Origin: Halopseudomonas xiamenensis
Lineage (GTDB): Bacteria; Pseudomonadota; Gammaproteobacteria; Pseudomonadales; Pseudomonadaceae
Length of the DNA: 64,000 nt
Direction of reading: 5' to 3'
Assembly (NCBI RefSeq): GCF_014219065.1
Contig: NZ_JACLGO010000021.1
Location: 1-64,000 of the forward strand
In this document: piece after piece, positions 15,880-25,173 of the stretch
Position numbering within the stretch: the first letter of the stretch is position 1
Layout: every line of letters begins with the position of its first letter
The notes under the pieces: model-generated
What the model was told of the DNA's origin: nothing
Databases searched by the model: none
What the model saw: only the letters and a program-made list of their open reading frames with translations
Made by a program: the position numbers and the translations under genes

Positions 15880-18312
15880 TCAGCGCGGCGTCATCTGCTC
15901 CTTGGAAAAATCATCCACTTCGATCACCGCCCGCCGGGCCAGTCGGGCGTCGCGGACCTTCTGTGCTTCGTCCGGGCTGATCACCCCGCTTTCGGCGGCG
16001 ACCGCCAGGCTGTCAGCGTCGCTGTCATGCTGCAGCTCGCCGGAGCGCAGGGCCTTGCTCAGGCGCAGTTCGATGGGGTCGGCGAGGATCACCTTGTCCA
16101 GGGTGCTGTTAAGCAGGCCGGTGACATCCTCCGGATCGTTGCTGCGATAGCAGCCTTCCAGCAGTCGATCACGCGAGGCGCCAGGTGTCATCAGCCGCCG
16201 CGCCACTTCCTTGCCGGTGGTGTCGGCCGGTGGCTTGAGCCGGCGACCCAGCGGGAAGATCAGCACCCGCAGGGCAATGCCCATGCAGCGATCCGGGAAG
16301 TTGAGCAGGATCTCGTGCATGGCCTGCTCGATCTTCACCAGCAGGTCTTCCACGCCCCAGCGCAGCAGCGGCAGGTCTTCCTCTGGCTCGCCCTGGTCGT
16401 GATAGTGCTTGAGCGTGGCGCTGGCCAGGTAGATGAAGCTGAGCACGTCACCGAGCCGGGCGGACAGACGCTCGCGGCGTTTCAGCTCGCCACCGAGCAT
16501 CAGCATGCTGGTGTCGGTCAGGGTGGCGAAGGCGGCGGACAGGCGCGACAGCTGCCGGTAGTAACCACGGGTATCGGCGTTGCCCGGGGTCCTGACCAGG
16601 GCGCCACAGGTCAGCCCGAGCAACAGGCTGCCGGCGGCATTGCCCAGGGCGTGGCCGATATGCTCGTACAGCAGGGCGTCGAAGCGGGCGATGGCCCGGT
16701 CCTGATCCGGGTCCTGGGTGGCGAGCATTTCCTGCAGCACATAGGGATGGCTGCGGATCGCTCCCTGGCCGAAGATCATCATGCTGCGGGTGAGGATATT
16801 GGCGCCTTCCACGGTGATGGAAATCGGTATCGACTGATAGCCGCGGCCCAGGTAGTTCTTCGGCCCCATGCAGATGCCCTTGCCGCCATGCACATCCATG
16901 GCGTCGTTCAGGCATTGACGCATGCGTTCGGTGATGTGGTACTTGACCACGCCGGACAGCACCGCCGGTTTCTCGCCCAGGTCCACTGCACCGGCGGTCA
17001 TGCTGCGTGCCGCATCCATCACGTAGGTATTGCCACCGATACGCGCCAGGGCTTCCTGCACGCCCTCGAACTCACCGATCGGCAGGTTGAACTGGCGGCG
17101 AATCCGCGCATAGGCGCCGGTGGTCATGCTGGCCATCTTGGCGGCGCCGGTGCCGCCGGCGGGCAGGGAGATGGAGCGTCCGACCGCCAAGCAGTTCATC
17201 AGCATCTTCCAGCCGTGGCCGATCATTTCCTGTCCGCCGATCAGGTAGTCCATCGGAATGAACACGTCCTTGCCGGCGTTGGGTCCGTTCATGAAGGCCG
17301 CGTTGAGCGGGAAGTGGCGACGGCCGATCTCGACGCCCTGGGTATCGGTGGGGATCAGCGCCAGGCTGATGCCCAGTTCTTCCTGGTCACCCAGCAGGCC
17401 GTCGGGGTCGTAGACCTTGAAGGCCAGCCCCAGCAGGGTGGCGACCGGGCCGAGGGTGATGTAGCGCTTCTCCCAGGTGACGCTCAGGCCCAGCACTTCC
17501 TGGCCTTGCCACTGGCCCCGGCAGATGATGCCGCGGTCGGGCATGGCGCCGGCATCGGAGCCGGCCTCGGGGGAGGTCAGGGCGAAGCAGGGCACCTCTT
17601 CGCCGGCGGCCAGGCGGGGCAGGTAATACTGCTTCTGGGCGTCGGTGCCGTAGTGCATCAGCAGTTCGGCGGGGCCCAGGGAGTTGGGCACCATGACCGT
17701 GGAGCCAAGGTCGCCGCTGCGGCTGGCCAGCTTCATGGCGACCTGCGAATGGGCATAGGCGGAAAAGCCCTTGCCGCCATATTCCTTCGGGATGATCAGC
17801 CCGAAGAAGCCGTTGCTCTTGATGAATTGCCATACCGGCTCGGGCAGGTCCTGCAGCTCGGTGGTGACCTGCCACTCGTTGGTCATGCGGCACAGTTCTT
17901 CCACCGGACCATCGAGAAATGCCTGCTCTTCGGCGCTCAGGGTCGGCTTGGGATAGCTATGCAGGGTATCCCAGTCGGGGCGGCCGCTGAATATCTCGCC
18001 ATCCCACCAGACGGTGCCGGCATCCAGGGCTTCCTGTTCGGTGTCGGAAATCGGCGGCAGCACCTTGCGGAACCAGTGGAACAGCGGGGTGGTGATGCTC
18101 CTGCGGCGCCAGTCGGTCATGTTCAGCGGAATGGCAATGCCGAGAAACAGCGCCCAGAGGATCAGGTCCAGCAGCCAGTGCACCGGGCCGAGCAGGGTCA
18201 TCGCCAGCAGGTAGGCGCCGACCACCAGTGAGCCGTTGAGCAGGCCGCTGCGTACCCAGGCCAGCACGGCAATACACAGAATCAGGCCCAGCAGCCAAAG
18301 CAGGGTGAGCAT
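15880..18312 (-). CDS. fadE: Acyl-CoA dehydrogenase FadE
   Basis: Flavoprotein that carries out the first oxidation of fatty-acid beta-oxidation. At 810 residues it matches the long enterobacterial-type FadE (about 814) rather than the 380-residue short form. Two or three hydrophobic segments at residues 1-70 anchor it to the membrane. The acyl-CoA dehydrogenase core follows, with FGLIIPKEYGGKGFSAYAHSQ (about 169-189), ALTSPEAGSDAGA and the helical C-terminal half; a DUF1974-type extension completes the protein. No other beta-oxidation gene is adjacent. A homologue lies in the same neighbourhood of PAO1 as I recall. Confidence 0.93.
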   Translation of the reverse strand: MLTLLWLLGLILCIAVLAWVRSGLLNGSLVVGAYLLAMTLLGPVHWLLDLILWALFLGIAIPLNMTDWRRRSITTPLFHWFRKVLPPISDTEQEALDAGTVWWDGEIFSGRPDWDTLHSYPKPTLSAEEQAFLDGPVEELCRMTNEWQVTTELQDLPEPVWQFIKSNGFFGLIIPKEYGGKGFSAYAHSQVAMKLASRSGDLGSTVMVPNSLGPAELLMHYGTDAQKQYYLPRLAAGEEVPCFALTSPEAGSDAGAMPDRGIICRGQWQGQEVLGLSVTWEKRYITLGPVATLLGLAFKVYDPDGLLGDQEELGISLALIPTDTQGVEIGRRHFPLNAAFMNGPNAGKDVFIPMDYLIGGQEMIGHGWKMLMNCLAVGRSISLPAGGTGAAKMASMTTGAYARIRRQFNLPIGEFEGVQEALARIGGNTYVMDAARSMTAGAVDLGEKPAVLSGVVKYHITERMRQCLNDAMDVHGGKGICMGPKNYLGRGYQSIPISITVEGANILTRSMMIFGQGAIRSHPYVLQEMLATQDPDQDRAIARFDALLYEHIGHALGNAAGSLLLGLTCGALVRTPGNADTRGYYRQLSRLSAAFATLTDTSMLMLGGELKRRERLSARLGDVLSFIYLASATLKHYHDQGEPEEDLPLLRWGVEDLLVKIEQAMHEILLNFPDRCMGIALRVLIFPLGRRLKPPADTTGKEVARRLMTPGASRDRLLEGCYRSNDPEDVTGLLNSTLDKVILADPIELRLSKALRSGELQHDSDADSLAVAAESGVISPDEAQKVRDARLARRAVIEVDDFSKEQMTPR

Positions 18313-18411
18313 GAAGCACTCCTTCGGGGTTGAGATCCAGTCTTCAGCATAGCCGGTTTGGCCGCGGGATGCGGCCTGGGCTGTAACGGGATATCACCGC
18401 AGGGAGTGGCA

Positions 18412-18438
18412 GGGACAACGCCGCTTTGGCGTTGTCCC
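18412..18438 (-). terminator. Hairpin after the MFS transporter gene
   Basis: A perfect 11-bp stem (gggacaacgcc and its complement) with a 5-base loop lies just past the stop of the MFS gene and before fadE. It has no clear T-run on the minus strand. Confidence 0.65.
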
Positions 18439-18452
18439 GATGCGGCGGGGGC

Positions 18453-19766
18453 TCAGGGCTCGATACGAGCGCTGTCGTACTTGATGGTCTTGCCGGCCAG
18501 GTAATAGTGGAAGCAGGCCCAGATATTCGCCAGTGCGGCAATGATCAGGGCGTAGCGCAGGCTCTCCATGCCATGCATGCTGCTCATCAGGTCGCTGGCC
18601 AGACCGATCAGCTGCGGGCCGAAGCCGAGGCCGAACAGGTTGAGGATCAGCAGCATGATCGCCGAGGCCAGTGCCCGGCTGCGCAGCGGCGTCAGGCTCT
18701 GGATCATGGCGAAGCTGGGGCCGAGATAGAAGGCGCCGAGAAACACCGCCGGTATGTAGGCAGCCAGTGCCAGGGTGGTGTTGTCGATGGTGTAGAAGGC
18801 GATGACGAAGGGGACCGCGCAGATCTTCGCCAGGCCGACGATCCAGGCGTTCCAGCTCTGGTTGCGTGCTGCCAGCTTGTCCGCCAGCATGCCGCCAACC
18901 CAGGCGCCGAGGCCACCGACGATGCCCATCAGCGGACCCAGCAGCAGGCCTACCTGGCCGGCGGTGAGGCCGTGGCTGCGCATCAGGAACGCCGGGTTCC
19001 AGACGATGGTGCCATAGCCGACCAGGGCGGTAAGGGTCACCCCGATGACCACATGACGGGTGGTGCGCACACGCCAGAGTACCGCCATGCCGGCCTTGAC
19101 GCTGACCTTGCCACGCGGTGGCGGTGGCACGCCATCGGCAAAGCCGCGCGGCGGCTCGATCATGGTGAAGCGCACCAGCAGGGCGATCAGCAGGCCTGGC
19201 AGGCCGACGATGAAGAAGGCAGCACGCCAGCCCCAGGCGTCGGCAACGAAACCGCCGACGATAAAGCCGATCATGATGCCGAAGTACACGCCCAGCGAGT
19301 ACAGGGCCATGGCGCTGGAGCGTTTCTCCTTCGGATACAGGTCCGAGAGCATGGAATGCGAGGGCGGGCTGGAGCCGGCCTCGCCGATACCGACGCCGAT
19401 ACGCGCGGCGGCCAGTTGCCAGAAGTTCTGCGCCAGACCACAGACGGCGGTCATCAGACTCCAGATGGCGATGGCCCAGGCGATGATGTTGCGGCGGTTG
19501 GAACGGTCGGCCCAGATGGCGATCGGGATACCGAGGGTGGCGTAGAACAGGGCGAAGGCGATACCGGACAAAAAGCCGAGCTGAGTATCGGACAGCAGTA
19601 GATCGGCCTTGAGCGGCTGGATCAGGATACCGACGATATTGCGATCAACGTGGCTGGAGGTATAGGCCAACACCAGAATGAACAGTGCGTAACGCCGGTA
19701 CGCCGGCGTGATGCGACTGGTAAAGTCGTCCTGGGCAGGTGCCGGTGTTTCTGGCGTCTGGGACAT
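18453..19766 (-). CDS. MFS transporter, Spinster-like
   Basis: A 437-residue major-facilitator permease with 12 predicted helices. The signature YATLGIPIAIWADRSNRRNI (between helices 2 and 3) and the segment RIGVGIGEAGSSPPSHSMLSD are characteristic of the bacterial spinster-type group, whose members move lipids, sugars or hydroxylated aromatics. The substrate cannot be read from sequence. It diverges from the ABC exporter genes at 19936, leaving 169 bases for two promoters. Confidence 0.85.
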   Translation of the reverse strand: MSQTPETPAPAQDDFTSRITPAYRRYALFILVLAYTSSHVDRNIVGILIQPLKADLLLSDTQLGFLSGIAFALFYATLGIPIAIWADRSNRRNIIAWAIAIWSLMTAVCGLAQNFWQLAAARIGVGIGEAGSSPPSHSMLSDLYPKEKRSSAMALYSLGVYFGIMIGFIVGGFVADAWGWRAAFFIVGLPGLLIALLVRFTMIEPPRGFADGVPPPPRGKVSVKAGMAVLWRVRTTRHVVIGVTLTALVGYGTIVWNPAFLMRSHGLTAGQVGLLLGPLMGIVGGLGAWVGGMLADKLAARNQSWNAWIVGLAKICAVPFVIAFYTIDNTTLALAAYIPAVFLGAFYLGPSFAMIQSLTPLRSRALASAIMLLILNLFGLGFGPQLIGLASDLMSSMHGMESLRYALIIAALANIWACFHYYLAGKTIKYDSARIEP

Positions 19767-19874
19767 GGAGTGTCTCCGTCATCTGTGGTTATTTTTGTCA
19801 CGCAGCAGCATACGACTGGGCACCTGCGACCACAATCGACCGGCGGGTCACATTTGTAGAACTTTTGTAATTGG

Positions 19875-19902
19875 CTTGAATCCGCGATTTTCATCCCCAT
19901 AT
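19875..19902 (+). promoter_or_regulatory. Second sigma-32-like promoter
   Basis: CTTGAA (19875-19880), 14 bases, then CCCCATAT (19895-19902) closely match the heat-shock consensus and the htpG promoter. It lies 33 bases before the start of the ABC-2 ATPase gene. Confidence 0.6.
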
Positions 19903-19935
19903 CGTCTGGCTGGTCGCTGGATTAAGGGTGTGTGC

Positions 19936-20868
19936 ATGACGACGGCAATTAGCATTCGTGGGCTTGAGAAAACCTATCCCAATGGCATGCGTGCCTTGAA
20001 AGGGGTGGATCTGGAGGTGGCACAGGGTGACTTCTTCGCCCTGCTCGGGCCCAACGGGGCGGGCAAGTCCACGACCATCGGCATCCTGTCGTCACTGGTC
20101 AGCAAGAGCGCCGGCAAGGTCAGCATCTTCGGCCATGACCTGGACACCGAGCTGATGGCCGCCAAGCGCTGTATCGGCGTGGTGCCCCAGGAATTCAACT
20201 TCAGCCAGTTCGAGAAGTGCCAGGATATCCTGATCAACCAGGCCGGCTACTACGGTATTCCGGCTGGCGAAGCGCGTGAGCGCGCCGAGCATTTCCTGCG
20301 TCGGTTGAATCTGTGGGACAAGCGCAATGTAGCCTCGCGCATGCTGTCCGGCGGCATGAAGCGGCGCCTGATGATCGCCCGGGCGCTGATCCACGAACCG
20401 CGCCTGCTGATCCTCGACGAGCCGACCGCCGGGGTGGATATCGAGATCCGCCGTTCGATGTGGCAATTCCTCGAAGAGATCAATGCCCAGGGAGTGACCA
20501 TCATCCTGACCACTCACTACCTGGAAGAGGCCGAGCAGCTGTGCCGCAACATCGCCATCATTGATGGTGGGCAGATCATCCACAACACCAGCATGCGCGA
20601 ATTGCTCAAGGAGTTGCAGGTCGAGACCTTCCTGCTCGATTGCCGCGATGTGCAGGCCCAGGCGCCGGTACTCGCCGGTTACCCCTGTGCCCTGGTGGAC
20701 GATCACACCCTGGAAGTGCAGGTGGACCGGGAGCAGGGCATGAACGGACTGTTCACCGAGCTGGCCGCGCAGGGCATCCAGGTGTCTAGCCTGCGCAACA
20801 AGAGCAACCGGCTGGAGGAACTGTTCCTGCGTCTGGTCGATGGCAATGCGCAAAAGGGAGTGGCATGA
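19936..20868 (+). CDS. yadG: ABC-2 exporter ATPase, YadG-like
   Basis: A 310-residue ATP-binding subunit of an ABC-2 exporter. Walker A is GPNGAGKST (about residues 39-47), the signature is LSGGMKRRLMIARALIHEP, and Walker B is LLILDEPTAGVD. A roughly 80-residue C-terminal extension follows the ATPase core, as in YadG. Start ATG 19936 gives the compact N-terminus MTTAISIRGLEKTYPNG; an open frame from 19708 is antisense to the MFS gene and unlikely. The permease gene overlaps the stop by 4 bases. In E. coli YadGH is uncharacterised; the cargo is unknown here too. Confidence 0.9.
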   Translation: MTTAISIRGLEKTYPNGMRALKGVDLEVAQGDFFALLGPNGAGKSTTIGILSSLVSKSAGKVSIFGHDLDTELMAAKRCIGVVPQEFNFSQFEKCQDILINQAGYYGIPAGEARERAEHFLRRLNLWDKRNVASRMLSGGMKRRLMIARALIHEPRLLILDEPTAGVDIEIRRSMWQFLEEINAQGVTIILTTHYLEEAEQLCRNIAIIDGGQIIHNTSMRELLKELQVETFLLDCRDVQAQAPVLAGYPCALVDDHTLEVQVDREQGMNGLFTELAAQGIQVSSLRNKSNRLEELFLRLVDGNAQKGVA

Positions 20869-21647
20869 ACATGAATTACTGGCGCAACAGCTGGGTCGCC
20901 TTCACCACCATCCTGTTCAAGGAAATCCGTCGTTTCTCCCGCATCTGGCCGCAGACGCTGCTGCCGCCGGGCATCACCATGGCGCTGTACTTCGTCATCT
21001 TCGGCAACCTGATCGGTAGTCGCATCGGTGACATGGGCGGGTTCGACTATATCGACTACATAGTGCCGGGGTTGATCATGATGGCGGTGATCACCAACAG
21101 CTATTCCAACGTGGTGTCGAGCTTCTTCAGCACCAAGTTCCAGCGCTCGATCGAGGAGCTGATGGTCGCACCGGTGTCGCCGCACGTGATCCTGCTCGGT
21201 TACACCCTGGGTGGGGTGGCGCGCGGGCTGGCGGTGGGGCTGATAGTGACGCTGATGTCGCTGTTCTTCACCCGTCTGCAGGTGCAGCACATCGGGTTGA
21301 CCATTGCCGTGGTGTTTCTCACCTCGCTGGTGTTCTCGCTCGGTGGTTTCATCAACGCGGTGTACGCCAGGAACTTCGATGATATCTCCATCGTGCCGAC
21401 CTTCGTGCTCACGCCGCTGACCTACCTCGGCGGGGTGTTCTATTCGATCAACCTGTTGCCGGAGTTCTGGCAGGGGGTATCGTTGATCAACCCGATCCTG
21501 CACATGGTCAACGCCTTCCGTTTCGGCATCCTCGGCGTGTCGGATATCAACATTGGCGTGGCGCTGTTGCTGATGGCGGTATTCGTGGTGGGGCTCTACC
21601 TGTTCAGCTATCGCCTGCTGGTGCGTGGTACGGGTCTGCGCCAGTAG
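20865..21647 (+). CDS. yadH: ABC-2 exporter permease, YadH-like
   Basis: The 260-residue membrane half of the YadGH-type exporter, with six predicted helices and the ABC-2 motif region ITNSYSNVVSSFFSTKFQRSIEELMVAP, followed by PLTYLGGVFYSINLLPEFWQ. It overlaps the ATPase gene by 4 bases, so one ATPase dimer and one permease dimer are probably made in step. There is no third gene before queF, whose own start lies 69 bases downstream. Confidence 0.9.
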   Translation: MNMNYWRNSWVAFTTILFKEIRRFSRIWPQTLLPPGITMALYFVIFGNLIGSRIGDMGGFDYIDYIVPGLIMMAVITNSYSNVVSSFFSTKFQRSIEELMVAPVSPHVILLGYTLGGVARGLAVGLIVTLMSLFFTRLQVQHIGLTIAVVFLTSLVFSLGGFINAVYARNFDDISIVPTFVLTPLTYLGGVFYSINLLPEFWQGVSLINPILHMVNAFRFGILGVSDINIGVALLLMAVFVVGLYLFSYRLLVRGTGLRQ

Positions 21648-21715
21648 TCGTTGGTTATTGGCCTGGTCGGCGCCGGACAGGTATGCTTGCGGGTCCCAAC
21701 CCAGGAGACCCGCAG

Positions 21716-22549
21716 ATGCACCCGGCAGACCAGTCGCCCCTCGGAAAAAACAGTAGCTACAGCGATATCTATACCCCATCGCTGTTGTATCCGATCCCGC
21801 GCCAACCGATCTGGCAGGAGCTGGGACTGGACCCCGAGCGGTTGCCGTTCCATGGCGTGGATGTATGGAACAGCTACGAGGTGTCCTGGCTGACCCCCTC
21901 CGGCAAGCCGGAAGTGACCGCCGTGGAGTTCATCTTCCCGGTCACTGCCAACGCGCGCATCGTCGAGTCGAAGTCCTTCAAGTTGTACCTCAACTCCTTC
22001 AACCAGACCGTCTTCAGTGACCGTTCGGAAGTGTTACGCACCCTGGAGTCCGATCTGAGCGTGACCGCCCAGGCGCCGGTGATGGTGCGTCTGCTGGATA
22101 TGTCGCGGCTGCAGCAGGCCGGCATCGCGCGTCTGCCCGGCGAGTGCCTGGATGACCTCGATGTGCGCATCGACACCTACGACTACTCGCCGCAGCTGTT
22201 GCAACTGGCGCCGGAGGGTGGGCAGGTGCGGGAAACCCTGCACAGCAACCTGCTCAAGTCCAACTGCCCGGTGACCGGTCAGCCGGACTGGGGCAGTGTA
22301 CTGATCAGCTATGCCGGGCCGGCGATCGACAGGGCCAGCCTGCTGCGCTATCTGGTGTCCTTCCGCCAGCATGCGGACTTCCATGAGCAATGCGTGGAGC
22401 GCATCTTCCTGGAACTGCACAAGCTGCTGGGTGACAAGTGCGAGCTGACGGTCTACGCACGCTACCTGCGGCGCGGTGGCCTGGACATCAACCCCTGGCG
22501 CTCGACCCAGGCCGGCATGCCGGACAACCTGCGCCTGGCACGCCAGTAG
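21716..22549 (+). CDS. queF: NADPH-dependent 7-cyano-7-deazaguanine reductase
   Basis: Reduces preQ0 to preQ1 with NADPH in queuosine biosynthesis, in the cytosol. At 277 residues it is the long bimodular (E. coli) form. The nitrile-binding and substrate loop ESKSFKLYLNSFNQT occupies about residues 84-98 and the catalytic cysteine is C184 in LKSNCPVTGQPDWGS; the acidic partner is in the C-terminal module. Start ATG 21716 has CCAGGAG at 21700-21706. It is flanked by the ABC-2 exporter and, convergently, a DUF4404 gene, the same company as in PAO1 by recall. Confidence 0.95.
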   Translation: MHPADQSPLGKNSSYSDIYTPSLLYPIPRQPIWQELGLDPERLPFHGVDVWNSYEVSWLTPSGKPEVTAVEFIFPVTANARIVESKSFKLYLNSFNQTVFSDRSEVLRTLESDLSVTAQAPVMVRLLDMSRLQQAGIARLPGECLDDLDVRIDTYDYSPQLLQLAPEGGQVRETLHSNLLKSNCPVTGQPDWGSVLISYAGPAIDRASLLRYLVSFRQHADFHEQCVERIFLELHKLLGDKCELTVYARYLRRGGLDINPWRSTQAGMPDNLRLARQ

Positions 22550-22574
22550 CGAGGCGGTCCTGCCGGGGTGGTGC

Positions 22575-22853
22575 TCAAATGCCCATGTTCGACAGCGTCT
22601 GCACCACGTTCTGCAGCGTCGCCGCCAGGGTCGGATGCCGCTCGGAAAACTCCTCGATCATCAGGTTCACGCCATCCACCAGGCTGGGGTCATTGGCCAG
22701 ATCCTCGTCGGCCTCGCGTACCAACAGGCGGGCTTCGAGCGTGTTGGCCAGCGCCTCCAGCGAGCTGCGCTCCTCGGCGGAGAGATGGATATCCGGGTCG
22801 TTCAGGGTCTGGTGCAGGGATTCAAGCTGGGCTTGCAGTTGTTCTTCCGGCAT
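22575..22853 (-). CDS. DUF4404 family small protein
   Basis: A 92-residue cytoplasmic protein of the DUF4404 family. It is almost all helical (PEEQLQAQLESLHQTL at the start, HPTLAATLQNVVQTLSNMGI at the end), rich in L and E, and has no membrane segment. A good ribosome site (AAGGAG) precedes the ATG at 22853. It diverges from mlaA, sharing a 231-base promoter region. Function unknown. Confidence 0.8.
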   Translation of the reverse strand: MPEEQLQAQLESLHQTLNDPDIHLSAEERSSLEALANTLEARLLVREADEDLANDPSLVDGVNLMIEEFSERHPTLAATLQNVVQTLSNMGI

Positions 22854-23084
22854 GTGTCACTCCTTCAGTAAAGCGCGTTGCCTACACTATAGACGCCCAA
22901 GCCCGCCGCCGTCTCCCCCGTGCGGTCAAGCCGCTACCGGTTGTCTGCAGCCCCCTGTTTCCCTGACAATCATCACGAAATTGCTCAAGGGGCGGGAAGT
23001 TTTGCATTACACTGGCGGCCTCGATACGCGGCAACCGGTATCTCGATCCGCCGCCCTGGTTCCCAAGATGGAGAGTTCGCGCTG

Positions 23085-23813
23085 ATGAAACTATTGAATG
23101 CCACCACCTGCAGTCTGCTGGCCGGGGCGCTGGTACTGTCGGTAACCGCTCCGGCGGCGGCAATCGATGATGATTACGACTACCAGGACGGCTACCACAA
23201 CCCCGATCCCTGGGAGCCGATGAACCGGGTGGTGTTCCGTTTCAATGACACCCTGGATACCTACGCCCTCAAGCCGGTAGCCAAGGGGTACGATCGGGTC
23301 ATGCCGCAGTTTCTCAACGACGGCGTGACCAACGTGTTCAACAACCTCGGTGAGCCGAAGAACCTGATCAACAACACCCTGCAGGGCAAGTTCCATGATG
23401 CCGGCATCGATCTGGCGCGCTTTCTGATGAACACCACCGTGGGTGTGGTGGGGGTATTCGATGTGGCCACCCGTATGGGCCTGCAGCGCAACGACGAGGA
23501 CTTCGGCCAGACCCTGGGCGCCTGGGGCGTGCAGAGCGGCCCCTACCTGATGCTGCCGCTGTTCGGCCCGAGCACGGTGCGCGATGGCAGCGCCTTCGCC
23601 CTGGAGGGCTACGCCGGCTACAACTACGGCTCGCAGATGGACCATGTGCGCAGCCGCAACACCGCCGCGGCTGTCGATGTGGTCGATACCCGCGCCGGAC
23701 TGTTGTCCCAGGAGCGCCTGATTCGCGGTGACAAGTACCGTTTCATCCGTAACGCCTGGTTACAGAATCGTGAGTTCAAGGTCAAGGATGGGTTGGTGGA
23801 GGATGACTTCTAG
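23085..23813 (+). CDS. mlaA: MlaA/VacJ family outer-membrane phospholipid protein (copy 1)
   Basis: A 242-residue member of the MlaA family, which removes mislocalised phospholipids from the outer leaflet of the outer membrane with a porin and passes them to MlaC. The family block DPWEPMNRVVFRFNDTLD lies near residues 41-58. The signal peptide ends in APAAA with no cysteine in a lipobox; the only early cysteine (residue 9) is inside the hydrophobic core. So the protein may not be lipidated, unlike E. coli MlaA. No mlaBCDEF genes are near. A paralogue occurs at 50727. Confidence 0.9.
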   Translation: MKLLNATTCSLLAGALVLSVTAPAAAIDDDYDYQDGYHNPDPWEPMNRVVFRFNDTLDTYALKPVAKGYDRVMPQFLNDGVTNVFNNLGEPKNLINNTLQGKFHDAGIDLARFLMNTTVGVVGVFDVATRMGLQRNDEDFGQTLGAWGVQSGPYLMLPLFGPSTVRDGSAFALEGYAGYNYGSQMDHVRSRNTAAAVDVVDTRAGLLSQERLIRGDKYRFIRNAWLQNREFKVKDGLVEDDF

Positions 23814-23982
23814 GCTGTGTGGTGAGCAGCCCCTTGGCGCACCGACCGTTGGAAGGTTGCCTGTGTCGGCGGATGGGAGTAATGTCTGCCCCTTGGTAAA
23901 TGTCAGGCTCGATTCTGACTTCTAATAAACCCCTGTGGCCGCCAAGCTCAGCCTGGCTTTTCGGCAATGACGTAGGGAATCT

Positions 23983-25173
23983 ATGCAGCGTCCTGGCACC
24001 ACTTTGCTGGTTATTGATGATGACGACCAGGTTCGTCACAGCATCGCGATTCACCTTGAACAGTGTGGTTTCGAGGTTCTGCAGGCCAGTCGTGCTCAAG
24101 ATGGGCTATCGCTGGTAGTGAGCCAGCGTCCTGAACTGGTGTTGTGCGACCTGCAGATATCGGACATGAGCGGCTTCGAGCTGCTGGAGCAGATCGGTGA
24201 GCGGGCGGCGGATACACCGGTGATCGTGATCTCGGCCGACGGGGTCATGAGCGAGGTGGTGCAGGCCCTGCGCGTAGGTGCCAGCGACTACCTGATCCGC
24301 CCCCAGGATGACCTGGAAGTGCTGGAGCACGCGGTGCGCCGTTCCCTGGATCGGGCCCGCCTGCGCAACGAGAACCAGCGCATCCGCGAGCGCCTGGAGC
24401 TGGCCAACCAGGAGCTGGAAAATCATCTGCGCGAACTTCGCGATGACCAGGCGGCTGGCCGTCAGGTACAGCTCAACATGCTGCCGCCAACGCCCTGGGA
24501 CAGTGGTGAGTTCTTTTTCGAGCACCGCATCATTCCCTCGCTGTATCTTTCCGGCGACTTCGTCGACTACTTCCGCATCTCCGATACCCAGTTGGGCTTC
24601 TACCTGGCCGATGTCTCGGGGCATGGCGCCTCGTCAGCCTTCGTCACCGTGCTGCTGAAGTTCATGACCACGCGCCTGTTGTATGAACAGCGCAAGCAGA
24701 AGGAAGAGGGGCCGATCAGCTTCCAGCCTTCCGATGTGCTTGGCCATATCAACCGCAGCCTGATCAGTTGCAAGCTCGGCAAGCATGTGACCATGCTTGG
24801 CGGGGTGATCGACGAGGCGCAGCAGACGCTGACCTACAGCATTGGCGGGCATCTGCCACTGCCGGTACTGGTGGTCGATGGCCAGGCGCAGTACCTGCAG
24901 GGCAAGGGGCGGCCGGTAGGGTTGTTCGAGGACGCCGAGTACGAGAACCACCAACTGCCGCTGCCGCCGGCGTTTTCACTGACGCTGTGCTCCGATGGTG
25001 TGCTTGATTGCATCCAAGGGACTACCCTGAAGGAAAAGGAGGACCGGCTGCCGGGATTGGTGGGGCAGGCCGGTGCGGACATGCAGACCTTCATGCAACT
25101 GCTCGGACTCGAGCAGGCCAAGGTGATGCCGGATGATATCTCAGTGTTGCTGTTGAGCAGGAAACCGGAATGA
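23983..25173 (+). CDS. rssB: Response regulator with PP2C/SpoIIE-type phosphatase domain, RssB-like
   Basis: A 396-residue regulator: an N-terminal receiver domain with acidic pocket DDDD (12-15) and phospho-acceptor D56 in LVLCDLQ, a coiled-coil linker (about 125-155), then a PP2C-like serine phosphatase with FYLADVSGHG (about 206-215) and LCSDGVLD. Such proteins dephosphorylate a STAS partner and so control a sigma factor, and the next gene encodes exactly that partner with a 4-base overlap. The architecture and neighbours (mlaA, DUF4404, tal) match P. aeruginosa RssB as I recall. The link to RpoS is inferred. Confidence 0.88.
   Translation: MQRPGTTLLVIDDDDQVRHSIAIHLEQCGFEVLQASRAQDGLSLVVSQRPELVLCDLQISDMSGFELLEQIGERAADTPVIVISADGVMSEVVQALRVGASDYLIRPQDDLEVLEHAVRRSLDRARLRNENQRIRERLELANQELENHLRELRDDQAAGRQVQLNMLPPTPWDSGEFFFEHRIIPSLYLSGDFVDYFRISDTQLGFYLADVSGHGASSAFVTVLLKFMTTRLLYEQRKQKEEGPISFQPSDVLGHINRSLISCKLGKHVTMLGGVIDEAQQTLTYSIGGHLPLPVLVVDGQAQYLQGKGRPVGLFEDAEYENHQLPLPPAFSLTLCSDGVLDCIQGTTLKEKEDRLPGLVGQAGADMQTFMQLLGLEQAKVMPDDISVLLLSRKPE

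Noticed and set aside
15676-18231. 851-residue open frame opposite fadE
   Set aside because: Antisense to a clearly recognisable FadE; composition is G/H/Q-rich as expected from the complementary frame.
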